Positions 44,976 through 53,931 of a DNA stretch of 64,000 bases are shown here, piece after piece. The notes beneath the pieces are model-generated. The model did no database searches. It saw only the letters and a list, made by a program, of their open reading frames with translations, and had not been told where the DNA came from. The DNA lies in assembly GCF_029395535.1 (NCBI RefSeq), contig NZ_CP113920.1, forward strand, positions 1,116,001 to 1,180,000. Reading direction: 5' to 3'. A program made the position numbers and the translations under genes. The stretch is from Bifidobacterium sp. ESL0732. Lineage in GTDB: Bacteria > Actinomycetota > Actinomycetes > Actinomycetales > Bifidobacteriaceae. Within the stretch, counting starts at the first letter, position 1, and each line of letters opens with the position of its first letter.

Positions 44976-45773
44976 ATGGCTGTGCAGCCTGAAGCATATA
45001 CGGTTGTCAAAGGGGAAGGGCTGCCTATTATCATCGCCCATGGCATGGGCGTGGATCATCGTTCTCTGATGATGCTTGATGACGCATTTTCCGAAGGCAC
45101 GCAACGGATTTATATGGATTTGCCGGGTTATGGACAGACTCCAGCGTTACCGGGCATCGGGGGATTGCCGGAACTCGCCGAGTGGTTCACAGATACAGTC
45201 AATGTGTTAGTTGGCAACCAACGTTTTGCGATGCTTGGCAATTCTATGGGTGGCGCGTTGGTTCGGGACACTCTTTCCCGTGAACCAAGACGTGTCGCGG
45301 GCATTTCCTTGATTGCTACTGTTGTCGATCCCGTGATTTCGCATCGTCATTTGGCCGAGCATGTCATTAGTAATGCCAATCCCGACTTGACCCACAATCT
45401 TCCGCAGGACAAGGTCATCGATTTCGTCACTATGGGTGTCAACCAGTCCTTCGACGCCTGGCGGCGTTACCAGCGTTATATCCTACCTGGAACCAAGCTC
45501 TGCAATCGAGATGCCAACACTAAGCTGGGCCAGCGCTACTGGCTCAATGGCGACCCAGAACAGCGTTTGGGAACCTACACCGGCCCTACGCTCATCGTCA
45601 CCGGCAAAGAGGACCAGGTGGTCGGCTACGTTGACCAAAAGGCTCTACTACCGCACTATCCAAACGCCGTTTATAAGGTCATAGATCCAGCCGGTCACAA
45701 CATCCACATCGATCAACCGGAAGCTGTCAAGACCCTCCTCGCTGAGTGGTCCACCAAGCTTTTGAATTCATAA
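44976..45773 (+). CDS. Alpha/beta hydrolase
   Basis: 265 residues. Oxyanion motif AHGMGVDH, YMDLPGYGQT, nucleophile elbow GNSMGG (~92), acid-loop region VTGKEDQVV and catalytic His in PAGHNIHIDQ. No signal peptide, so cytosolic. AAAGGGGAGTAG precedes the ATG. Similar enzymes include MenH, but this one lies outside the men block, has bifidobacterial codon use and no men context, so I leave it as a general hydrolase. Confidence 0.85.
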   Translation: MAVQPEAYTVVKGEGLPIIIAHGMGVDHRSLMMLDDAFSEGTQRIYMDLPGYGQTPALPGIGGLPELAEWFTDTVNVLVGNQRFAMLGNSMGGALVRDTLSREPRRVAGISLIATVVDPVISHRHLAEHVISNANPDLTHNLPQDKVIDFVTMGVNQSFDAWRRYQRYILPGTKLCNRDANTKLGQRYWLNGDPEQRLGTYTGPTLIVTGKEDQVVGYVDQKALLPHYPNAVYKVIDPAGHNIHIDQPEAVKTLLAEWSTKLLNS

Positions 45774-45792
45774 CTTATTAGTTTATTTAATA

Positions 45793-45837
45793 TAAATGGA
45801 GCTCACGGATAAGAAATATATCCGTAAGCTCCATTTA
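45793..45837. terminator. Bidirectional terminator between the hydrolase and tal
   Basis: TAAATGGAGCTCACGGATA pairs with TATCCGTAAGCTCCATTTA (one G-T type mismatch) around a short loop. T- or A-rich flanks on both sides suit the two convergent genes. Confidence 0.85.
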
Positions 45838-45865
45838 TTACGACTCCCGGTTAAGGGAATTAGCC

Positions 45866-46969
45866 TCAGCCGTTGACGCGGTCGATACCAGCCTGGGTGT
45901 CGGCGAGGACCGAATCCCAGGAGGCGATGAACTTGGCAACGCCGTCGGCTTCGAGCTGATCGGTGACATCCTTGATGTTGATGCCGAGAGCGGCGAGCTT
46001 GTCCATTACGGCTTGGCTCTCCTCATAGGTGCCTTCGATGCTGGGCTTGCCGTCACCGTGATCGGCGAGGGCGTTGAGCGTCTTTTCCGGCATGGTGTTG
46101 ACAACGTCAGGAGCGACAAGCTCGTCAACATACTTGCAGTCGGAGTATGCGGCGTTCTTGGTGCCGGTGGAGGCCCACAACGGACGCTGCGCCTTGGCGC
46201 CCTTGGCTGCCAGCGCAGGCCAGCGAGGATCGTTGGCGAACTTGTCTTGCCACATCTTGTAGGCGAGGCGGGCATTGGCCACAGCGGCCTTGCCTTCCAG
46301 AGCCTTGGCCTCAGGCGAACCGTTGGCTTCGAGCAGCTTGTCCACGGCGGTGTCGACGCGAGATACGAAGAACGAGCCGACGGAAGCCATCTTGCTCAGA
46401 TCGTGACCGTTCTTGGCGGCTTGTTCCATGCCGGCAATGAAGGCATCCATGACCTGGTTATAGCGCTCGAGAGAGAAGATCAGCGTCACGTTGACGGAGA
46501 TGCCCTTGGCGAGCGTGGCGGTGATGGCCGGCAGACCTTCGAGGGTTGCCGGAATCTTGATCAGTGCGTTCGGCCGATCGACCATCTTCCACAGCAGCTC
46601 AGCCTGCTTCTCGGTGTTCTCGGTGTCGTGAGCCAGGCGAGGATCGACCTCGATGGACACGCGGCCATCAACGTAATCGGTCTTCTCAGCGACTTCGCGG
46701 AAGATATCGGTGGCGTTACGCACATCGGTGGTGGTCAGCGCGCGCACGGCATCCTCGACGTTGATCTTGCCGAGTTCCTTGAGCTGTTCGTCGTACGGGC
46801 CGACCTGAGCCAAAGCCTTCTGGAAGATGGACGGGTTGGTGGTCACACCGACGACGTTCTTATCCTTGATGAGTTCCTGCAGATTGCCGGAGGTGATGCG
46901 GGTGCGATCAAGGTCATCGAGCCAGATCGAGACGCCGGAATCGCTAGTGCGCTGTGTTGCTTCTGTCAT
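45866..46969 (-). CDS. tal: Transaldolase
   Basis: It transfers dihydroxyacetone units between sugar phosphates; in bifidobacteria it supplies substrates for the fructose-6-phosphate phosphoketolase shunt. 367 residues of the long actinobacterial type: SIWLDDLDRTRI, GVTTNPSIFQKA, the Schiff-base Lys in ALIKIPATLEGLPA, FFVSRVDT, WASTGTKN. AAGGAG lies 6 bases before the ATG, immediately after a perfect hairpin in the leader. It is downstream of tkt on the same strand with a 129-base gap. Confidence 0.96.
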   Translation of the reverse strand: MTEATQRTSDSGVSIWLDDLDRTRITSGNLQELIKDKNVVGVTTNPSIFQKALAQVGPYDEQLKELGKINVEDAVRALTTTDVRNATDIFREVAEKTDYVDGRVSIEVDPRLAHDTENTEKQAELLWKMVDRPNALIKIPATLEGLPAITATLAKGISVNVTLIFSLERYNQVMDAFIAGMEQAAKNGHDLSKMASVGSFFVSRVDTAVDKLLEANGSPEAKALEGKAAVANARLAYKMWQDKFANDPRWPALAAKGAKAQRPLWASTGTKNAAYSDCKYVDELVAPDVVNTMPEKTLNALADHGDGKPSIEGTYEESQAVMDKLAALGINIKDVTDQLEADGVAKFIASWDSVLADTQAGIDRVNG

Positions 46970-46981
46970 ATTTTCTCCTTA

Positions 46982-47077
46982 TTCCAATATTGGTATTGGA
47001 AAGTTTTGTTATTTCAAGCGATGCAATCATTCGCGATTATCACAGTTTCGTGAGACTGGCAAATAACCGCATCGCTT
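46982..47077 (-). promoter_or_regulatory. tal leader with hairpin and flanking inverted repeat
   Basis: A perfect 8-bp hairpin (46982-47001, TTCCAATA / TATTGGAA) sits just upstream of the tal ribosome site. Further out, AAGCGATGC (47016-47024) and GCATCGCTT (47069-47077) are exact inverted copies 44 bases apart. They bracket an extended -10-like TGTGATAAT on the minus strand. These could be operator halves for looping repression; the regulator is unknown. Confidence 0.4.
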
Positions 47078-47098
47078 ATATATAGTTGAGGTCTGACC

Positions 47099-49198
47099 TC
47101 AGGCACGAGCCTCTTCGATGGAGGCTTCGGCTGCTTCGACCACGTGCTCGGCAGTGATGCCGAGGTCGATCATGTTCTGTGCACCGTCGCCCTGCAGTCC
47201 GAAACGCTCGATGGAGATCGGCTTGCCGTAGGTGCCGAGGTACTTGTACCAAGGCTGGGCGACGCCGGCCTCGATGGAGACGCGGGCCTTAACGGACTTC
47301 GGAAGCACGGCTTCCTTATAGTCGTCGTCCTGTTCCTCGAACCATTCCATGGACGGCATGGAGACCACACGGGCCTTCACACCCTTGTCGGCGAGGGTCT
47401 TGGCACCTTCGACGGCCCACTGGACTTCGGAACCAGTGGCCATGATGATGACATCGGGCTCACCGTCTGTGTCGACGAGGATGTAAGCGCCCTTGCGCAC
47501 CCCGTCACGCGCCTTTTCGGCGGTTTCGGGGAGAGTCGGCACACCCTGACGGGTGAGGATCATCGCGGTCGGCAGGGTGTTCTTCTTTTCGAAGAAGTAG
47601 CGGTAAGCCTCGGCGGTTTCGTACTCGTCGGCAGGACGCACGACTTCCATGTCAGGCATGGCGCGGAAGGCAGCGAGGTGCTCGATCGGCTGGTGGGTCG
47701 GGCCGTCTTCGCCAAGAGCCACGGAATCGTGGGTCCAGACATAGAGGTTCGGAATCTTCATCAGCGCGGCGAGACGCACGGCTGGACGCTCGTAATCCGA
47801 GAACTGGAAGAAAGTGCCCCCGAACGGACGGGTGTCGCTGCCAAGCAGGATGCCGTTGGTGATGGCGCCCATAGCGAACTCGCGTACGCCGAAGTGCAGC
47901 TGACGGCCATACTTGCTGGCTTCTGGCCAGGTGCGGGTCTCATCGGCCTTGGGGCCGAAGGTCTCTGCGCCGTCGATGTCGGTCTTGTTCGAGCCTGCGA
48001 GATCGGCAGAGCCGCCCCACAGTTCGGGCATGACCTTGGCGATGGCGTTGATGACCTGGCCGGAGGACTTACGGGTGGCGTTCTTGTCGCCGGCGGCGAA
48101 GCTCTTTTCGAGTTCGTCGATGGCCTCGTCGAAGCCTTCGGGCAGTTTGTGTGCCTTGATGCGGTCATAAAGCTTGGACTGCTCGGGGTTGGCCTTGCGC
48201 CAGGCGGCGAGCTTCTCGTCCCATTCCTTGTGAGCTTCCAGTCCACGGTCGGCAACCTTACGAGCGTGGGCGAGAGCCTCTTCGTCGACGGGGAAGTCAA
48301 CATCTGGGTCAAAGCCGAGAACCTTCTTGAGGCCGGCGACGGCTTCCGGGCCGAGCTTGGAGCCATGCGCGGATTCGTCGTTGGTCTTGCCGGGGGTCGG
48401 CCAGGCCATCAGGGTGTCTACCTTGATGAACTTCGGGCGGTCGGTGACCTTTTCGGCCTTGTCGAGCGCAGCGGCGAGGGCTGCGGTGTCTTCCTTGTAG
48501 GAACCGTCAGGCTGGACGAAGCTGACTTCGTCGGTGTACCAGCCGTAGGCCTCATAACGCTTGAGGATATCCTCGGAGAAGGTGAGCTTGGTGTCGCCTT
48601 CGATCTGGATGTGGTTGGCATCGAAGATGACGGTGAGATTGCCGAGACGTTCGTTGCCGGCGAGTGAAGAAGCTTCCGAGGAAACACCTTCCTCGACATC
48701 GCCTTCGCCGCAGATAACCCAGACCTTGTGGTCGAAGGGCGAGGTTCCTGCGGGGGCATTCGGGTCGAGCAGGCCGCGTTCGAAACGCTGGCCGTAGGAA
48801 AAACCGACAGCCGAAGCAAGACCTTGGCCGAGTGGGCCGGTGGTCATTTCGAGTCCGGGGGTCAGGCCGACTTCAGGATGGCCTGGAGTGCGCGTATCGG
48901 CGCCACCACGGAAATACTTGAGATCGTCGATGGTCAAGCCATAACCGGAGAAGTAAAGCTGAACGTACTGCGTCAGCGAAGCGTGTCCGCCGGAGAGGAT
49001 GAAGCGATCGCGACCGTCCCAGTGGGGGTCGTTCGGATCGTGCTTGATGTAATGCTGATAAAGTGTATAGGCGATTGGAGCCAGGGAAATGGGGGAGCCT
49101 GGGTGGCCGCTGCCAGCCCGTTCAACCGCGTCCGCGGAGAGCACCTTCGCCATCTTGACGGCGCGCTCATCCAAATCCGACCAAGTGAAATCGGTCAT
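47099..49198 (-). CDS. tkt: Transketolase
   Basis: This ThDP enzyme exchanges two-carbon units and works with transaldolase and phosphoketolase in the bifid shunt. 699 residues: GHPGSPISLAP (~25), GGHASLTQY, the ThDP/Mg motif CGEGDVEEGVSSE (~160) with NHIQIEGDT, and GEDGPTHQPIEHLA in the second domain. The ATG at 49198 follows AGGAAAG; a codon at 49219 lies within that site. Upstream are a LacI-type operator (49342-49355) and the divergent hrcA with CIRCE. Confidence 0.97.
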   Translation of the reverse strand: MTDFTWSDLDERAVKMAKVLSADAVERAGSGHPGSPISLAPIAYTLYQHYIKHDPNDPHWDGRDRFILSGGHASLTQYVQLYFSGYGLTIDDLKYFRGGADTRTPGHPEVGLTPGLEMTTGPLGQGLASAVGFSYGQRFERGLLDPNAPAGTSPFDHKVWVICGEGDVEEGVSSEASSLAGNERLGNLTVIFDANHIQIEGDTKLTFSEDILKRYEAYGWYTDEVSFVQPDGSYKEDTAALAAALDKAEKVTDRPKFIKVDTLMAWPTPGKTNDESAHGSKLGPEAVAGLKKVLGFDPDVDFPVDEEALAHARKVADRGLEAHKEWDEKLAAWRKANPEQSKLYDRIKAHKLPEGFDEAIDELEKSFAAGDKNATRKSSGQVINAIAKVMPELWGGSADLAGSNKTDIDGAETFGPKADETRTWPEASKYGRQLHFGVREFAMGAITNGILLGSDTRPFGGTFFQFSDYERPAVRLAALMKIPNLYVWTHDSVALGEDGPTHQPIEHLAAFRAMPDMEVVRPADEYETAEAYRYFFEKKNTLPTAMILTRQGVPTLPETAEKARDGVRKGAYILVDTDGEPDVIIMATGSEVQWAVEGAKTLADKGVKARVVSMPSMEWFEEQDDDYKEAVLPKSVKARVSIEAGVAQPWYKYLGTYGKPISIERFGLQGDGAQNMIDLGITAEHVVEAAEASIEEARA

Positions 49199-49341
49199 AG
49201 GTGTATACTTTCCTTCCAATATTCTGGATGCCGCAAACGCGGCCTATTCCGCGCTGCAGAGCACCCTCACATTGCTCTTTCATGCTAACTTTAAGAGCCG
49301 ACGAAAAGTAAGGTTTTGAACATCTTTGGTATGTTTTGTTA

Positions 49342-49355
49342 TGTTAGCGTTCACG
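49342..49355. promoter_or_regulatory. LacI-type operator upstream of tkt
   Basis: TGTTAGCGTTCACG shares the TGTTAGCG half with the operator at pgk (41090-41103) and is an imperfect palindrome. It lies ~145 bases upstream of tkt and 47 bases before CIRCE. It probably reports carbon-source control of tkt (inference). Confidence 0.5.
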
Positions 49356-49401
49356 TAAACAAACCCTTCCAATCTGGTCGAATTTTCTGAGAGTGGAAGT
49401 A

Positions 49402-49428
49402 TTAGCACTCTCTGGCCAAGAGTGCTAA
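49402..49428. promoter_or_regulatory. CIRCE element (HrcA operator)
   Basis: TTAGCACTC-N9-GAGTGCTAA matches the CIRCE consensus exactly, 68 bases before the hrcA start. It implies autoregulation of hrcA-dnaJ by HrcA in heat shock. Confidence 0.95.
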
Positions 49429-49496
49429 TACTTTGATATACTTATGAATAATTGAGCATCACTTTGAGTATCGAAATGACCATGGAAGGAGGACCG

Positions 49497-50582
49497 ATGA
49501 CACAGTCAAGACGCATGCTGGTGCTGAGGGCCGTGGTCGAGGATTATATTCGTTCGCAGGAGCCGGTGGGATCGACGGCTTTGACGCGGGCGCACGACTT
49601 GGGGGTAAGTTCGGCAACCATTCGCAATGACATGTCGGTATTGGAAGAAGAAGGGTATCTGATTCAGCCGCATACCTCGGCTGGTCGTATTCCGACCGAA
49701 CGCGGCTACCGCTATTTCGTCGACCGTCTGGCCTCTGTCGTTCCCCTTTCGGAGGCGCAACGCAGAGGGATCACTACGTTCTTGTCAGGTTCCGTAAGCC
49801 TGTCGGACACTCTGCAGAGAGCTGCGCGCCTTCTGGCCAATATCACCGGTCAGGTTGCGGTGGTATCTTCCCCGGCACTTTCAAAGTCAAAACTTCGTCA
49901 TATCGAGATCGTCCCGTTGAACGCGGTTACGATGTTGGCCGTCATCATCACCGATTCAGGTTCGGTGGCCCAACATACCTTTACGCTGAGGCAGCTACCG
50001 GATGCAGTCGAGTTGAACAGGTTCTCAGAACTAGTCAACGCACAATGCATGGATATGCCGTTGGTGCAGGCCGCTCGACGCATTCGCACCATCACCAAAG
50101 CTTCCGAATACAGTTCGATGCGTTCGTTGGGGGAGAGCCTGGCTAAGACCATGGAATCGATGGCCCACGACGAAGGCTCCGGGCAGATGTATATGGCAGG
50201 AACCTCACAGCTCGCTCATAAGCAATCCCATATCGATCTCGCGCCTTTGTTCGACGCGTTGGAGGAACAGGTCGTCATCATGCGTTTGATGAGTGATTTG
50301 AGCGAGGAGAACGAGGATGTTGGTGTGGCCATCGGCTCTGAAACGAGGACACCAGGACTTATCCATGCCTCGGTCGTCTCTTCGGGGTACGGAAGCAGCG
50401 AAACGGAGGGGAGAACCGATAATGACGAAGGCAAGGATGATGTTCCGGAAGCAGGTTCGCATCCCGTTGCTTTCGTCGGTTCCATCGGCCCAACCCATAT
50501 GGATTATGAGACGACGATCACCGCAGTGCGTGCCGTCGCCAGATATCTGACAGACCTGATAGCCAGGGACGAGGCGGCCTAG
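49497..50582 (+). CDS. hrcA: Heat-inducible transcription repressor HrcA
   Basis: It binds CIRCE to repress chaperone genes, with activity aided by GroEL in known systems. 361 residues: winged helix with SQEPVGSTALTRA, GVSSATIRNDMSVLEEEGYL, HTSAGRIPTERGYRYFVD, then the HrcA effector domain. AAGGAGG lies 5 bases before the ATG at 49497. A Ser/Glu/Asp-rich insertion (~290-330, SSETEGRTDNDEGKDD core) interrupts the C-terminal domain before VAFVGSIGPTHMDYE. It is followed by dnaJ. Confidence 0.95.
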   Translation: MTQSRRMLVLRAVVEDYIRSQEPVGSTALTRAHDLGVSSATIRNDMSVLEEEGYLIQPHTSAGRIPTERGYRYFVDRLASVVPLSEAQRRGITTFLSGSVSLSDTLQRAARLLANITGQVAVVSSPALSKSKLRHIEIVPLNAVTMLAVIITDSGSVAQHTFTLRQLPDAVELNRFSELVNAQCMDMPLVQAARRIRTITKASEYSSMRSLGESLAKTMESMAHDEGSGQMYMAGTSQLAHKQSHIDLAPLFDALEEQVVIMRLMSDLSEENEDVGVAIGSETRTPGLIHASVVSSGYGSSETEGRTDNDEGKDDVPEAGSHPVAFVGSIGPTHMDYETTITAVRAVARYLTDLIARDEAA

Positions 50583-50664
50583 TATTCCAAGGCTTATGGC
50601 ACAATAACTGGCAGAACGCAACATAAACGTTATTCGGCAATAGCAATACATTCGAGGAATTTCA

Positions 50665-51810
50665 GTGGCAGAGACAGATTATTACGAAGTTTTGGGTATA
50701 GAACGCAGCGCAAGCGACGAGGAAATAAAAAAGGCTTACCGGAAGATGAGCCGTAAATATCATCCGGACATCGCCGGCCCCCAGTTCGAGGACAAGTTCA
50801 AGGAAGTCAACAACGCCTACGAGGTGCTTTCTGATCCCGACAAGCGCCGTATGTATGATTCCGGCATTGATCCCAACGATCCGAACGCAGGTTCGGGATT
50901 CGCTTCAGCAGGTTTCGGCGATATGGGAGACATTTTCGGTCAGTTCTTCGGCAACGCCTTCGGCGGCGGCGGGCAGGGGCCGATTCCTCGTACACAGCCT
51001 GGCCGTGACGCGCTCTCCAGCACTTCCATCAATCTTAAAACGGCGGTATTCGGCGGCACCGCACATGTCAAAATCAACACGTTTGGGCTGTGCCCGAAAT
51101 GTGGTGGACAAGGTACCGCGAACGGCGAAAAGCCGGTAACCTGCCCAGATTGCAACGGGCAGGGGTCAAAACAGCAGGTCCGTCGTACGATGCTCGGCCA
51201 GATGATGACCACAGTACAGTGCGAGCGTTGCGAAGGCCACGGCACCATCATTGAGCATCCGTGCCCGACTTGCCAAGGCCACGGCCGCATTCGCACTTCT
51301 CGCGAGGTTGGCGTCAGCATTCCTGCCGGTATCGAAGACAACACTCGCCTGCGTCTCGCCAATCAGGGCGAGGTCGGCGAAGGAGGCGGTGCTGCGGGTG
51401 ACCTTTACATTGATATTCGTATCAAGGCCGATAAGCAATTCACTCGCGAAGGTGACGATCTCCATTGCTGGATTCAGATTCCTATGAGCTGGGCCGTACT
51501 CGGGCACGACATGCAGATTGATACTTTCGACGGCAAACAGACCATCACTGTCCCGCAAGGCTGCCAGCCTGAGGAGACGGTGTCGATCAAGGGCATCGGT
51601 GTCGCCAAGATACGCAAGCCGGAAGAACGTGGTGACCTCATCGCCCATTTCAGTGTGCACATTCCCACAAAGCTCAATGACGGGGAACGCAAGCTGATGG
51701 AACAGTTCGCCCAGAGCCATGATGCAGATGCCACCAACGTGAGCCAAAGTTCAAGGCCGGCTACAAACAGGAAAGGCTTCTTCGACAAGATCAAAGACGC
51801 CTTGCACTAA
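50665..51810 (+). CDS. dnaJ: Chaperone DnaJ
   Basis: Hsp40 co-chaperone of DnaK. 381 residues: J domain with HPD in KYHPDIAG (~35), Gly/Phe-rich region (~80-105), four CxxCxGxG zinc repeats ([32 protein letters not shown]) at ~140-205, then the substrate-binding domain. The start is a GTG with GAGGAATTTCA upstream. It is the second gene behind CIRCE; actinobacteria often carry two DnaJ proteins, and this is the hrcA-linked one (DnaJ2 type). Confidence 0.96.
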   Translation: MAETDYYEVLGIERSASDEEIKKAYRKMSRKYHPDIAGPQFEDKFKEVNNAYEVLSDPDKRRMYDSGIDPNDPNAGSGFASAGFGDMGDIFGQFFGNAFGGGGQGPIPRTQPGRDALSSTSINLKTAVFGGTAHVKINTFGLCPKCGGQGTANGEKPVTCPDCNGQGSKQQVRRTMLGQMMTTVQCERCEGHGTIIEHPCPTCQGHGRIRTSREVGVSIPAGIEDNTRLRLANQGEVGEGGGAAGDLYIDIRIKADKQFTREGDDLHCWIQIPMSWAVLGHDMQIDTFDGKQTITVPQGCQPEETVSIKGIGVAKIRKPEERGDLIAHFSVHIPTKLNDGERKLMEQFAQSHDADATNVSQSSRPATNRKGFFDKIKDALH

Positions 51811-51864
51811 AGTTTGATGTAAAACCTGTGGAAGCGTTCTGTACGCGGTTTGAGAACAGGTTTT

Positions 51865-51904
51865 AAAAGTACCTTCACCCAGAGTCTTGGACGAAGGTAC
51901 TTTT
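51865..51904 (+). terminator. Terminator after dnaJ
   Basis: A perfect 12-bp stem AAAAGTACCTTC / GAAGGTACTTTT with a 16-base loop, lying between the convergent dnaJ and the fructosamine-kinase gene. Its T/A flanks can serve both strands. Confidence 0.85.
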
Positions 51905-51930
51905 GGTTGAGGGGCTTTGGGGTGCTGCTT

Positions 51931-52722
51931 TCAGGACAGCAGTGAACGGCACATGGCGCGATATTCGCTGACGTAGCCGCCGCCGAAGAACACGCAGTGA
52001 CCGGCAATTGGATAAAGCTGCCAGATGGTGATTCTGTCGGGGAAGCCTTTCTTGAGCGGATGCGCAGATTCATAGCCGTCGATGATTTCGTCGAGGAATG
52101 GCATGCCGAACAGATTGAGCATGGCGAGATCTTCCTCACGGTGTCCGCCGTGCGCGGCCGGGTCGATGAGGACCGCCTCGGTCTGGCCCGAATCGTCGGT
52201 CCACATCACATTGCCGCTCCACAGGTCGCCGTGCACGCGGGCCGGCTTGTCCTCGGCGGCCGGGCCGAGCAGATCCGGCAAGGCGTCGATGACTTCCTGC
52301 GTCATCTCGAGATCGTTGTCGTTCAGTTCGCCACGCTTGATACCGAGTTTGACCATCGGGAGCAGACGTCCTTCGCCGAGGTAATCCATAGGATTCGTCC
52401 ACTTGCCGGTATCCATCGGCACTGGGTCCTGCAACGGCCCGAAATAGCACGTCCCGTCGTAACCGGCCGGCGCGGAACCGAAATAGTCGGCTCCAGCGTC
52501 GTGCATATGTGCCAAGGCGGCGCCGAAATCGTGTGCGGCTTTGGGCGTAGGGGAGCAGGAGTTCACCCGTTCGATATCAAGCCAGCCGTCGCCCCAGTCA
52601 TAGACGTCGACCACACGCGGGCCGCCCTGCGATTGTGCCTCGCCCAACCATTTGAGCCCTTTGCCTTCGCATTCGAAGAATCCCTTTGGCGCGAACGCCC
52701 TGCTTTTACGATATTTTGCCAT
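51931..52722 (-). CDS. Fructosamine kinase family protein
   Basis: FN3K-type kinases phosphorylate sugars attached to amines, starting deglycation of proteins or Amadori products. 263 residues with the aminoglycoside-kinase-like catalytic motifs HGDLWSGNVMW (~175) and LIDPAAHGGHREEDLAML, and EGKGLKWLGEA as the ATP-site start. The ATG at 52722 has AAGGG upstream; an in-frame codon at 52821 adds an unrelated stretch. It stands alone, convergent with dnaJ. Substrate not known. Confidence 0.9.
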   Translation of the reverse strand: MAKYRKSRAFAPKGFFECEGKGLKWLGEAQSQGGPRVVDVYDWGDGWLDIERVNSCSPTPKAAHDFGAALAHMHDAGADYFGSAPAGYDGTCYFGPLQDPVPMDTGKWTNPMDYLGEGRLLPMVKLGIKRGELNDNDLEMTQEVIDALPDLLGPAAEDKPARVHGDLWSGNVMWTDDSGQTEAVLIDPAAHGGHREEDLAMLNLFGMPFLDEIIDGYESAHPLKKGFPDRITIWQLYPIAGHCVFFGGGYVSEYRAMCRSLLS

Positions 52723-52995
52723 GATGTTACCCTTCGTTTTGCTTTCGACAGCAATCATGCAATCATGCAATCCTGCAAGCAGTTGTGATGCATATTGTAA
52801 ACTTTGCTGTTCGGCGGGCATCGGCCTACCGCTTCAATTGTGTGAGCGATGTGCGACAATCAGAGCTTATGACACACGGAGTTCCGAGATATTGGGTAGT
52901 CTAAACAGGTTAGACACGAACCCCCGCAGCTTATTTGTTCCGAAGCGAACGAGAGTAAGACAGTTTTCTTGCGGGGATACGCATAAAGAGGGATT

Positions 52996-53910
52996 ATGAA
53001 TTTCTTCCAAGCCATTGTTTTAGGGCTGGTTCAGGCGCTCACCGAATATCTTCCGGTGTCCTCAAGCGCGCATATTCGCATCGTCGGCGAACTGATGCTG
53101 CATTCCGATCCGGGAGCGGCGTTCACCGCCATCATCCAGCTTGGTACCGAATTAGCGGTCATCCTCTATTTCCGTCACGATATCATCAACATCCTTTCGC
53201 ACTGGTTCGGTTGCCTTTTTGGTCACCATGGCAAGGATTGGAAGTCTCGTCTCGGCAAAGGCGACCGCGATGCCACCTTCGGCTGGTACATCATCATCGG
53301 CACCATGCCCATCCTCATCGCTGGCATCCTCTTCCAGAAAACCATTGAGACGACACTGCGCAACTTGTGGATCACGGTCACGGTTCTTTTGCTTTTCGGC
53401 ATTCTTCTATGGGTCGTCGACGCGAAATTCCCCGAACGCAAGACTGTCAGGGAAATGAATTGGAAAGATGCCCTGCTCTTCGGCGTCGGCCAGATGTTGG
53501 CGCTGATTCCTGGTGTTTCGCGTTCCGGAGGTACCATCACTTTCGGCCGAGCGATGGGTTATACACGTGAGGATGCGGTTCGCGTGAGCTTTATCATGGC
53601 CATTCCGGCCGTCTTTGGATCAGGGATCCTCGAAGCCGTCAAAGCAGTGGGGGATTACAAAAGCGAGCCGAATTTTCCGGGCTGGGGCGCGACCTTGGCC
53701 GCAATGGTGGTCGCCTTCCTTGTTGGCTATTTCGTTATTATTGCGTTCCTGAAATTCGTTTCGACGTTCTCTTATAAGGCCTTCGCCGTCTACCGCATCG
53801 TACTTGCAGTAGTTGTGGCAATCCTTCTGATTGCCGGCGTGCTTCAGGCTTCACCTGCGGCGGCCGAAGCCGTAGCTTCCCTCATTCAGCCGGTCACAGC
53901 CATGATTTGA
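52996..53910 (+). CDS. uppP: Undecaprenyl-diphosphate phosphatase
   Basis: Integral membrane enzyme recycling the lipid carrier of cell-wall synthesis; overexpression gives bacitracin resistance in known cases. 304 residues, about eight membrane helices, with the family motifs QALTEYLPVSSSAH (~15) and IPGVSRSGGTI (~175). AGAGGG lies 4 bases before the ATG. It is 21 bases from the convergent PAC2 gene. Confidence 0.96.
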   Translation: MNFFQAIVLGLVQALTEYLPVSSSAHIRIVGELMLHSDPGAAFTAIIQLGTELAVILYFRHDIINILSHWFGCLFGHHGKDWKSRLGKGDRDATFGWYIIIGTMPILIAGILFQKTIETTLRNLWITVTVLLLFGILLWVVDAKFPERKTVREMNWKDALLFGVGQMLALIPGVSRSGGTITFGRAMGYTREDAVRVSFIMAIPAVFGSGILEAVKAVGDYKSEPNFPGWGATLAAMVVAFLVGYFVIIAFLKFVSTFSYKAFAVYRIVLAVVVAILLIAGVLQASPAAAEAVASLIQPVTAMI

Positions 53911-53931
53911 TATTTTGCTTGATATTGATGT

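Noticed and set aside
44976..45773. Alpha/beta hydrolase as a second MenH
   Set aside because: It shares only general fold motifs, has native codon use and no menaquinone neighbours.
47087..47101. TGAGGTC-T-GACCTCA palindrome at the tkt stop as an operator
   Set aside because: It overlaps the stop codon and is short; no partner site or regulator supports it.
47144..48667. 507-residue plus-strand frame opposite tkt
   Set aside because: Exact antisense shadow of transketolase codons, without homology signatures.
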